Positions 34,697-41,648 of a stretch of 64,000 nucleotides of DNA are shown here, piece by piece. The notes below the pieces were generated by a model. The model saw nothing but the letters and a program-made list of their open reading frames with translations. It was not told the DNA's origin and ran no database searches. The DNA lies in contig JBMDXB010000062.1 in assembly GCA_048594885.1 (NCBI GenBank), positions 1 through 64,000 on the forward strand, read 5' to 3'. Each line of letters starts with the position of its first letter. Positions within the stretch are counted from its first letter, which is position 1. The position numbers and the translations under genes are program-made. This DNA comes from JBMDXB01 sp048594885. Its GTDB lineage: Bacteria; Acidobacteriota; Vicinamibacteria; Vicinamibacterales; 2-12-FULL-66-21.

Positions 34697-35683
34697 TTAC
34701 AGGAGCGCGCGCGCGAGGCGGACGTAGGCGCCCACCGACGCCTCGAATTCGTCGAGCGCGAGATGTTCCTGATCCGTGTGCGCGAGCAGGAACGAGCCCG
34801 GGCCGAACAGCAGCGGCGTCCCCCAGCGATCGAGAAACGGGATGTCGGTCGTGAAGGGAAACACGGCCGTGTCGAAGCCCGCGACCGTGTGCAGGCGCAC
34901 TGTCGGCACGCGGAGCACTTCCTCGATCGAGACCAGCGATTTCAGCACGCCGATCTCCCTGAGGACCTCGTCGGCGGATCCGATCGTGCGGAACATCACT
35001 TCGGCCGAGGCGTGCGGGGGAACCACGTTGGGCGCGACGCCGCCTTCGATCAGGCCCACCGTGTAGTACGTGCGTCCCAGCTCGGGATCGGCTGGCAGGT
35101 CGAGCGTCCGCAAGTAGACGAGCGCGTCGATCAGCTTGTCGATCGCCGACTCGCCGTGCTCCGGCGCCGCGGAGTGGCACGCGCGGCCGGATGCGCGCAG
35201 CCGCACACGCAGGTTGCCGCGCGTGGCGAGTCCCAGCGTGCTGTCCGTCGGCTCGCCGTTGACGAGAAACCTGGTTCCGATCGGAAGACGATTGGCTGCC
35301 GCAGCGCCGTCGCTTCCCCGCTCTTCACCCACGACGAACAGCAGCGCGATGCGCTGCTCGCCTTCCTCGCGCAGGCGCTCGGCCGCCGCAACCTGCGCGG
35401 CGAGGATCCCCTTCGCGTCGCAGGCGCCACGGCCGTAGAGCCGGCCGTCGCGGACGTCGCTCGGAAAGAACGGCGGCACGCAGTCGAAGTGCGTCGAAAA
35501 GACGACGGCGGGTTCTCCGAGCGTCGCCAGCACGTTTGCGCAGCCGCGCTCGACCGGCTGCTCCGCCACCGTGTAGCCGAGATCGCGCAGCCGCACCGCC
35601 AGCCACGCGCTCGCCTCATGCTCGCGTCCCGTCGTCGAGTCGATGTCGATCAGATCACGCGCGAATTGAAGATGGTCGAACAT
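34697..35683 (-). CDS. dapE: M20 deacylase, probable succinyl-diaminopimelate desuccinylase
   Basis: This 328-residue M20 metallopeptidase carries STHFDCVPPF, GRGACDAKG, EERGSDG and NGEPTDS as metal and catalytic motifs. The dimerisation domain includes RACHSAAPEHGESAID. As the last gene of the minus-strand diaminopimelate operon it is best read as the desuccinylase that yields LL-diaminopimelate. M20 enzymes vary in substrate, so acetylornithine-type activity is not excluded. The frame extends to an ATG at 35713; 35683 (MFDHLQFARD) fits the family start better. Confidence 0.78.
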   Translation of the reverse strand: MFDHLQFARDLIDIDSTTGREHEASAWLAVRLRDLGYTVAEQPVERGCANVLATLGEPAVVFSTHFDCVPPFFPSDVRDGRLYGRGACDAKGILAAQVAAAERLREEGEQRIALLFVVGEERGSDGAAAANRLPIGTRFLVNGEPTDSTLGLATRGNLRVRLRASGRACHSAAPEHGESAIDKLIDALVYLRTLDLPADPELGRTYYTVGLIEGGVAPNVVPPHASAEVMFRTIGSADEVLREIGVLKSLVSIEEVLRVPTVRLHTVAGFDTAVFPFTTDIPFLDRWGTPLLFGPGSFLLAHTDQEHLALDEFEASVGAYVRLARALL

Positions 35684-35768
35684 CGAAGATCTCGTATTCA
35701 CAGGAGTCACCATGAGCTCCGCTCACCCCGCAGCATGAAAGTCCGCGGCCACGCCAGCCTGCGGCTCC

Positions 35769-35836
35769 CACGAAGACACGAAGGCGCGAAGGCACGAAGC
35801 CCTGTTGTTTTCGTGTCTTCGTGGCTTCGTGCCTTC
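35769..35836. repeat. Word-repeat palindrome in the dapD-dapE gap
   Basis: Repeats of (C)ACGAAGAC / GCGAAGGCACGAAG on the left are mirrored by CGTGTCTTCGTGGCTTCGTGCCTTC on the right of a short T-rich loop, giving a long imperfect hairpin. Confidence 0.7.
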
Positions 35837-35882
35837 CTGATCGCGCAGCCGGCCGTCTGCCCGTCCAGCGGCTCTCATTTTC

Positions 35883-35955
35883 CGAGCAGCACGGGAGAAA
35901 GAGAGCAGTTGTTGTCTTCCATAAGAGAACAGTTTCTCCCGTTCTCTCCTGCTCG
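35883..35955. repeat. Second, unrelated imperfect palindrome in the dapD-dapE gap
   Basis: CGAGCAG (35883-35889) and GGGAGAAA (35893-35900) are mirrored by TTTCTCCC (35933-35940) and CTGCTCG (35949-35955). The centre contains AGAGCAGTTGTTGTCTTC-like repeats. With the element at 35769 it fills most of the 286-base space between dapD and dapE. Confidence 0.6.
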
Positions 35956-35969
35956 TGTGACCGCGCGAT

Positions 35970-36815
35970 CTAACGGATCCATTGTTCCAGCGCTGTCCTC
36001 GCATCGGTCTTCTCGTCGCGATACTTGACGATGACGGGCGTGGCAACGCAGAGTCCCCAGTCGCGTCCTTTGCCCGACGTCACCGGCCGCGAGCCCGGCA
36101 CGACGACGGCGCCTTCCGGGATCACGAGCGGCTGGCCGGGCACCGGCTCGATGATGCGGCCGTTCGGCAGGTCGTACACAGGCGTCGAACGCGTGAGGAT
36201 GATTCCAGCCGCGAGGACGGCGCGCCGTTTCACGACCGCTCCTTCGTACACGCCGCAGTTCCCTCCCACCAGCACGTCGTCCTCGACGATGACCGGCAGC
36301 GCGCCGACCGGCTCGAGGACGCCGCCGATCTGCGCGGCCGCGCTGAGGTGCACGCGGCTGCCAATCTGCGCGCACGATCCGACCAGCGCGTGCGAGTCGA
36401 CGAGCGAGTCGTCGCCGACATAGGCGCCGATGTTGATGTACATCGGCGGCATGGCGATGACGCCGCGTCCGAGGTACGCGCCGTCACGCACGCTGGATCC
36501 TCCTGGCACGATGCGCACGCCTGACGCGACGGTCAGCCGCTTCAGCGGCAGCGTGTCCTTGTCGAAGAACGGCCACTTGCCATGGTCGGCGGACACGTCG
36601 GCGACGAGGCCGAAGCGGAAGCCGAGCAGGATGCCCTGCTTGACCCAGGTGTTGACGCGCCACCCGGTTGGCGTCGAGGCGTCCGGTTCCGCCGCGCGTA
36701 CCGAGCCGTCGGACAGCGCGGCACGCAGGCGCGCGAACGCGTCACGCGCGGCGTTGCGATCCGCGCCGGCGCCCGCGGCGGCGAGCGATTCGATCTCGGG
36801 AGCGAGCGAGGTCAT
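35970..36815 (-). CDS. dapD: 2,3,4,5-tetrahydropyridine-2,6-dicarboxylate N-succinyltransferase
   Basis: This 281-residue protein has the left-handed beta-helix hexapeptide repeats of DapD (AYLGRGVIAMPPMYINIGAY, GSCAQIGSRVHLSAAAQIGG) and the family motifs WVKQGILLGFR and GNCGVYEGAVVKRRAVLAAG. It transfers succinyl from succinyl-CoA in the diaminopimelate branch for lysine and peptidoglycan. Its ATG overlaps the dapA stop by four bases. A 74-base relic of its 3' end lies at 1671-1744. Confidence 0.93.
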   Translation of the reverse strand: MTSLAPEIESLAAAGAGADRNAARDAFARLRAALSDGSVRAAEPDASTPTGWRVNTWVKQGILLGFRFGLVADVSADHGKWPFFDKDTLPLKRLTVASGVRIVPGGSSVRDGAYLGRGVIAMPPMYINIGAYVGDDSLVDSHALVGSCAQIGSRVHLSAAAQIGGVLEPVGALPVIVEDDVLVGGNCGVYEGAVVKRRAVLAAGIILTRSTPVYDLPNGRIIEPVPGQPLVIPEGAVVVPGSRPVTSGKGRDWGLCVATPVIVKYRDEKTDARTALEQWIR

Positions 36816-37717
36816 GACCGGGAGCCCGCTGCGGCGCGCAAGCCCAACCCGTCGAGCACCTGCTGGATGCGCTCGCGCGAGGCCGGCTTCGGCGGGACGA
36901 GCGGCAGCCGGTAGATCTCCTCGATCAATCCCATGGCAGCCATCGCGCTCTTCACCGGGATCGGGCTCGACTCGACGAAGTTCACCTGCATCAGCGGCAG
37001 CAGCCGGCTGTGCACAGCGCGCGCCGCGGAGAAATCTCCGCTCTCGGCGAGTTCCACCATCCGCGACATCTCTGCGGGCACTTCATTCGACGCCACTGAA
37101 ATAATGCCGCGACCGCCCACTGCCATGATCGGCAGCGTCAGCGCATCGTCACCCGAGAGCACGATGAACTCGTCGGGCACGGCGCGGCAGATCTCGCAGA
37201 TCTGCGTCATGTTGCCGGAGGCCTCCTTGACCGCGACGATGTTGGGGAGGCCCGCGAGCCGCACGACCGTGGCGACGTCGATGTTGCAGCCGGTGCGGCC
37301 AGGCACGTTGTAGACGACGATCGGCAGCGGCACGGCCTCGGCAATCGCGCGATAGTGCTGATAGAGCCCTTCGGGCGTCGGCTTGTTGTAGTACGGCGTC
37401 ACCGACAAGATGCCGTCCGCGCCGGCCTGCTGCATGCGCTTCGCCGCGTGGATGACTTCACGCGTGTCGTACCCGCCGGCGCCGGCCAGCACCGGTACGC
37501 GGCCGCGCGCCTCCTCGACGACGATTTCGACGACGCGGACGCGCTCTTCCTCCGAGAGCGTCGGACTCTCGCCTGTCGTCCCGCACGGCACGAGGAAGTG
37601 GATCCCCTCGTCGATCTGCCGCCGCGCGAGCCGCCGCACGCCCGCTTCGTCGACCGCGCCGTCGCGCGTGAATGGGGTGACGAGCGCCGTTCCGCAGCCA
37701 GTCCATCGCTGTCGCAT
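36812..37717 (-). CDS. dapA: 4-hydroxy-tetrahydrodipicolinate synthase
   Basis: This 301-residue protein shows the DapA signature GTALVTPFTRDGAVD, the GTTGESPTLSEEE pyruvate-site loop, Tyr in VVYNVPGRTGCN and the Schiff-base Lys in IVAVKEASGNM. It condenses pyruvate with aspartate semialdehyde. GGAG six bases before the ATG at 37717 favours this start over 37729. It overlaps dapD and stands after dapB across a palindromic spacer. Confidence 0.93.
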   Translation of the reverse strand: MRQRWTGCGTALVTPFTRDGAVDEAGVRRLARRQIDEGIHFLVPCGTTGESPTLSEEERVRVVEIVVEEARGRVPVLAGAGGYDTREVIHAAKRMQQAGADGILSVTPYYNKPTPEGLYQHYRAIAEAVPLPIVVYNVPGRTGCNIDVATVVRLAGLPNIVAVKEASGNMTQICEICRAVPDEFIVLSGDDALTLPIMAVGGRGIISVASNEVPAEMSRMVELAESGDFSAARAVHSRLLPLMQVNFVESSPIPVKSAMAAMGLIEEIYRLPLVPPKPASRERIQQVLDGLGLRAAAGSRS

Positions 37718-37743
37718 CACATGCTCCATTCCACATCACACCC

Positions 37744-37826
37744 AGCGTTTCAACACGGAGACCACGGAGAACACGGAGCAACGAGAAGTCCTCCGTGTCC
37801 TCCGCGCCCTCCGTGTTCGAACGCTG
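37744..37826. repeat. Word-repeat palindrome in the dapB-dapA gap
   Basis: AGCGTT and AACACGGAG / CCACGGAGAACACGGAG on the left are mirrored by CTCCGTGTCCTCCGCGCCCTCCGTGTT and AACGCT on the right, with an 11-base loop. The word is (A)CACGGAG(A), different from the other gaps. Confidence 0.75.
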
Positions 37827-37835
37827 TGTGCCAAC

Positions 37836-38522
37836 CTACAACCCAAGCACATCCCGCATCGTGAACCACCCGCGCCTGCCCTCGACCCAGCGCGCCGCTT
37901 CGAGCGCGCCACGCGCGAAGATGGTCCGATCGCGCGCCGTGTGCGTCAGCGTGATCGTCTCGCCGAGCGCGTCGAAGCCGACGGTGTGCGTGCCGGGAAT
38001 CGAGCCGGCGCGCGTCGACGACACGTCGATCGGCAGATCGTAGCCTGCCGCACGCATGGCGTTCTCGATGGTGATCGCCGTGCCCGACGGCGCGTCGCGC
38101 TTCGTCGCGTGATGCAGCTCGTGCAGCCAGGCGCCGAAGTCCTGCTGGCGCCCAAACAGTTCGGCTGCGCGCTCCGCCAGCGCGACGAACAGGTTGACAC
38201 CGAGCGCGAAGTTCGATGCCGCGACGACACCAATTGGATACTTTGCCGCCTCGGTCTGTATTGCCTCGCGATGCACCTGCCAGCCCGTCGTGCCGATGAC
38301 GACGTCCATGCCGCGCGCGGCAAGCCGCGGCAGGTTCGACGGCACAGCGTCGGCGACGGAGAAATCGATCGCGACGTCCGCGTCCGGCCAGCTCGCCGGT
38401 TCGCCGGCGTTGTGTTCGTCAACGGTTCCGGCGAGGTTCATGCCGTACTCGCCGCACAGCGATTCGATCGTGCGGCCCATGCGGCCGTAGCCCACGATCA
38501 GGACACGACGCCGAGTGCTCAT
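37836..38522 (-). CDS. dapB: 4-hydroxy-tetrahydrodipicolinate reductase
   Basis: This 228-residue protein has the nucleotide-binding VLIVGYGRMGRTIE start, FSVADAV and VVIGTTGW, the substrate loop ASNFALGVNLF, the catalytic ELHHATKRDAPSGTA and the RAGSIPGTHTVGFD dimer motif. It reduces the DapA product with NAD(P)H. It is somewhat shorter than the E. coli enzyme but complete. Confidence 0.93.
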   Translation of the reverse strand: MSTRRRVLIVGYGRMGRTIESLCGEYGMNLAGTVDEHNAGEPASWPDADVAIDFSVADAVPSNLPRLAARGMDVVIGTTGWQVHREAIQTEAAKYPIGVVAASNFALGVNLFVALAERAAELFGRQQDFGAWLHELHHATKRDAPSGTAITIENAMRAAGYDLPIDVSSTRAGSIPGTHTVGFDALGETITLTHTARDRTIFARGALEAARWVEGRRGWFTMRDVLGL

Positions 38523-38576
38523 CGCGAGCTTCTCCCACTTGTGGCGTCACGCGAGACACGGACTGCCTGCGGCATG

Positions 38577-38650
38577 CACGAAGACACGAAGGCACGAAGG
38601 CGCGAAACCGTTTTGTTTTTCGTGTTCTTCGTGTCTTCGCGCCTTCGTGG
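38577..38650. repeat. Word-repeat palindrome in the lysC-dapB gap
   Basis: ACGAAGACACGAAGGCACGAAGGCGCGAA on the left is mirrored by CGTGTTCTTCGTGTCTTCGCGCCTTCGTG on the right of a T-rich loop. It uses the same GAAG(A/G)CACGAAGG word as the element at 35769-35836 but in another order. Confidence 0.75.
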
Positions 38651-38677
38651 ATGCGCAAGCATGATTCGTTGGCTCGT

Positions 38678-40072
38678 TCAGCGTCTCAGCGTACCAACTG
38701 CGGCTGATGTACCAGCCTCGAAGAACGTCTCGTGCAGCCGTGCCATCGCCGCAGGCACATCAGCGTCGCTCAGGACGACGGTCACGTTCCGCCGCGAGGC
38801 GGCCTGCGAGACCATGCGGAACGGAAACTGATCGATCGCGTCGAGCACGTGCGAGGCGATGCGCGGATCGGCGCGGAGCGTGTCGCCGACGGCGCAGAGG
38901 ATCGCCATGTCCCGCTCGACCCGCACATCCGAGAATTCGAGCAGACCAGCCACCAGCGCCTCGAGCCGGCTGTCATCGTCCACCGTCACCGAGACGCTGA
39001 CCTCCGATGTCGTGACGACGTCGACCGCGGTCTGATAACGGTCGAACACCTCGAAGACGCGTCTGAGGAAGCCATGCGCCATCAGCATGCGTGTCGAGGT
39101 GATGTCGATCACCGTGACACGGCGCTTGCAGGCGAGTGCCGTGAGGAGATTGTCGTGCGGCACCGGATGAGCGGTGATGACGGTGCCCAGCACGTCGGGA
39201 CGACGGCTGTTCAGGATGCGGACGGGAATATCGTTGTTGACGGCCGGCAGAATCGTGCTCGGGTGCAGCACTTTGGCGCCGAAGTACGCCAGCTCGGATG
39301 CTTCCGCGAACGACAACTGCGGGACGACGCGCGGATGCTCGATGATGCGTGGGTCCGCCGTGAGCATGCCGTCGACGTCGGTCCAGATTTGAATCTCCGC
39401 CGAGTCGAGCACGGCGCCGACGATCGCGGCTGAATAGTCCGACCCGCCTCGCCCGAGCGTCGTCGTCACGCCAGCGGGTGTGGCGCCGACGAAGCCGCCG
39501 AGGACGGGGACGCGGCGCGCCGCCACCGCCGGTGCGATCTCGCGTGCCGCAGCGGCGCGAGTCTCCTCCATCAGCGGAGCGGCTGCCATGTGGCTTTCGT
39601 CGGTGACGACGACTCGGCGCGCGTCGATCCAGACGGACCCAACGCCTGATGCCTCGAACGCGGCGGCGACGATCCGGCTGTTGAGCAGCTCGCCGGTCGA
39701 CGCGATCGCATCGCGCATCGCCGGGGTCGCAGAGCGGAGAATCGACGCCGCACGCAGCAGCGCCCGCAGCTCGTCGACGTGCGAGCGCAGCTCCGCGTTC
39801 AGCGACTCACGCTGTTCGGCCCTGACGAGTGCCTCGGACGCTTCGAAATGGCGCCCTTCGAGCTGCTCCAGCCCGAGCCGCACGGCGTCCTCATCGCGCC
39901 GCTCGGCGGCGGACGCGAGCGCGAGGAGACGATCCGTCACTCCCGACATCGCGGATACGACGACGACCGGAATCCGGTCGCCACTCCCGCCGGTAACGAT
40001 ATCGATGACGCGGCGGATGGCGTTCGCGTCCGCGACGGACGTGCCGCCGAACTTCATGACAATCGTCTGCAT
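38678..40072 (-). CDS. lysC: Aspartate kinase
   Basis: This 464-residue monofunctional aspartokinase starts MKFGGTSVADA. It contains the GRGGSDYSAAIVGA and DVDGMLTADPRI catalytic motifs and two C-terminal ACT domains (about 310-460) with VTVIDITSTRM and SVSVTVDD strands for lysine or threonine feedback. It supplies aspartyl phosphate to Asd. It follows asd across a repeat-filled gap. Confidence 0.93.
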   Translation of the reverse strand: MQTIVMKFGGTSVADANAIRRVIDIVTGGSGDRIPVVVVSAMSGVTDRLLALASAAERRDEDAVRLGLEQLEGRHFEASEALVRAEQRESLNAELRSHVDELRALLRAASILRSATPAMRDAIASTGELLNSRIVAAAFEASGVGSVWIDARRVVVTDESHMAAAPLMEETRAAAAREIAPAVAARRVPVLGGFVGATPAGVTTTLGRGGSDYSAAIVGAVLDSAEIQIWTDVDGMLTADPRIIEHPRVVPQLSFAEASELAYFGAKVLHPSTILPAVNNDIPVRILNSRRPDVLGTVITAHPVPHDNLLTALACKRRVTVIDITSTRMLMAHGFLRRVFEVFDRYQTAVDVVTTSEVSVSVTVDDDSRLEALVAGLLEFSDVRVERDMAILCAVGDTLRADPRIASHVLDAIDQFPFRMVSQAASRRNVTVVLSDADVPAAMARLHETFFEAGTSAAVGTLRR

Positions 40073-40080
40073 CTTGTCGT

Positions 40081-40236
40081 CCCTGGTCCCTGGTCCCTCG
40101 TCACGGGTCCCTCGTCACGGGTCCCTCGTCACGGGTCCCTCGTCACGGGTCCCGGGTCCTGGTCCCGCGTCGAGTCCCGGGACCGTGACCAGGGACCAGG
40201 GACCAGTGACCAGGGACGAGGGACCAGGGACCAGGA
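40081..40236. repeat. Tandem and inverted word repeats in the asd-lysC gap
   Basis: Four tandem copies of the 14-base word GGTCCCTCGTCACG occupy about 40092-40150. They are followed by inverted copies of (G)ACCAGGGACCAGG(G) to 40236, building a very long imperfect hairpin that fills the whole gap. Confidence 0.8.
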
Positions 40237-40237
40237 C

Positions 40238-41284
40238 CTAGTCGAGCCATCCATCGCGGTGCATCAGTTCGGCGTTGAGGACAGCGGCACCGGCGGCGCC
40301 GCGGATCGTGTTGTGACCGAGCGCCACCATCTTCAGCCCGAGCAGGTTGCACGGCCGCAGACGGCCGACGGTCACGGTCATGCCGCCGTCGCGCTCGGCG
40401 TCGAAGCGCGGCTGCGGGCGATCCGGCGCGTCGTGATAGACGATCGGCGCCGGCGGCGCGCTCGGCAGCTCGAGCTCCTGAGGCCGGCCGTGGAACGACA
40501 CGAGCGCCTGGCGAACATCCTCAATCGATGGCTTCGTGTCGAGCGCCATCGAGATCATCGCCGTGTGGCCGTCGACGACCGGCACACGCGTCGTGTGCGC
40601 GCTGATGACCACCGGATGCGGCATCACGGCGCCGTTCGAGATTGCGCCGAGAATCTTCTGCGGCTCGCTCTCGATCTTTTCCTCCTCGCCGCCGATCGCC
40701 GGAATGACGTTGCCGAGGATGTCGAGTGAGGCGACGCCGGGATATCCCGCGCCCGACACCGCCTGCAGCGTCGTCACGTTCACCGATCGCAGTCCGAACG
40801 GCCGCAGCGGCGCGAGCGCCATCGCGATCACCACCGTCGAGCAGTTTGGGTTCGTAACGATCGCGCCGGACCAGCTGCGCTCGCGGCGCTGCCGCGTCAG
40901 CAGCTCGAGATGATCCGCGTTGATTTCAGGAATGAGGAGCGGGACGGTCGGATCCATCCGGAACGTGCGGGTGTTGCTGACGATGAGATGGCCTGCGGCG
41001 GCAAACGCGGGCTCGATGTCCTTTGCCGCGGCGGCGTCGAGCGCCGAGAACACCAGCTTCGGGCCCTTGCCAGGCGTGCACGACTCCACCTCGAGCCGCT
41101 CAGTCTCGGGCGGCGGCGGCGACGACAGCCGCCACGTCGTCGCCTCGCGGTAAAGGCGCCCTTCCGATCGCTCGCTCGCCGCGAGCCAGGTGGGACGGAA
41201 CCACGGATGATTCGACAGCAGCCTCAAGAACTGCTGCCCGACTGTGCCCGTGGCCCCAAGAATGCCGACTTCGATTCGTTCCAT
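40238..41284 (-). CDS. asd: Aspartate-semialdehyde dehydrogenase
   Basis: This 348-residue protein has the Rossmann motif VGILGATGTVGQQF, the catalytic Cys in NPNCSTVV, the VTTLQAVSGAGYPG loop and the late HTTRVPVVDGH motif. It resembles the long archaeal/acidobacterial type of Asd. The start at 41284 is chosen over 41311 because GAAGGTG directly precedes it. It heads the lysine operon asd-lysC-dapB-dapA-dapD-dapE. Confidence 0.92.
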   Translation of the reverse strand: MERIEVGILGATGTVGQQFLRLLSNHPWFRPTWLAASERSEGRLYREATTWRLSSPPPPETERLEVESCTPGKGPKLVFSALDAAAAKDIEPAFAAAGHLIVSNTRTFRMDPTVPLLIPEINADHLELLTRQRRERSWSGAIVTNPNCSTVVIAMALAPLRPFGLRSVNVTTLQAVSGAGYPGVASLDILGNVIPAIGGEEEKIESEPQKILGAISNGAVMPHPVVISAHTTRVPVVDGHTAMISMALDTKPSIEDVRQALVSFHGRPQELELPSAPPAPIVYHDAPDRPQPRFDAERDGGMTVTVGRLRPCNLLGLKMVALGHNTIRGAAGAAVLNAELMHRDGWLD

Positions 41285-41433
41285 CACCTTCTCCGCGTGC
41301 CTGCTCTCCATCTTCTCACGGCGCTCGGGGCCGCCGCGGCGCGGCGGTTCCCTCCGGCCCCTCGCTTGAGCTCACTCCATTGCGCTCGCGCTTCGCCGCT
41401 CGCTCCATTCCGTTCGCCGCACGGCCCAAAAAA

Positions 41434-41468
41434 AAACCCGCCGACCGTGTGCCTGGGTCGGCGGGTTT
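41434..41468 (-). terminator. Intrinsic terminator
   Basis: A 10-bp perfect stem CCCGCCGACC / GGTCGGCGGG, extended by three A-T pairs, has a nine-base loop. On the minus strand it is followed by a run of nine T (41428-41436 on the + strand are A). It ends the short transcription unit that starts at about 41580. Confidence 0.85.
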
Positions 41469-41494
41469 CGTCTGATCCGTTTCGCTGTTCTAGA

Positions 41495-41575
41495 TCATGC
41501 ACGCATCCACACCACCGACCTGCCGGCCCGCTTGGCCCGCTTTCGATTCGCGATGTGGCGCTTCATCCGCTGCAT
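41495..41575 (-). CDS. 26-residue very basic ORF between strong promoter and terminator
   Basis: The ORF MQRMKRHIANRKRAKRAGRS (first 20 residues) ends VVWMRA. A second ATG is at 41566. Ten of 26 residues are Lys or Arg, recalling a ribosome-associated micro-protein such as the short AURKAIP1/COX24-like or bL36-like peptides, but I recognise none exactly. The leader is only about 5 nt. The unit may equally be a small RNA. Confidence 0.4.
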   Translation of the reverse strand: MQRMKRHIANRKRAKRAGRSVVWMRA

Positions 41576-41587
41576 GATGCGCTGGGG

Positions 41588-41617
41588 AGTATAAGCGACA
41601 CATCGCGAACACGTCAA
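41588..41617 (-). promoter_or_regulatory. Sigma70-type promoter of a short transcription unit
   Basis: On the minus strand TTGACG (41612-41617) and TATACT (41588-41593) are separated by 18 bases, the best consensus-like promoter I found in this GC-rich window. Transcription should start near 41580 and end at the terminator 41434-41468. Confidence 0.7.
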
Positions 41618-41648
41618 CGTCGTGCTACTCGGCTGTCGTGCTACTCGG

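Noticed and set aside
40081..40236. Tandem GGTCCCTCGTCACG units as a CRISPR array
   Set aside because: Units are contiguous without spacers and are followed by inverted copies; no cas genes are near.
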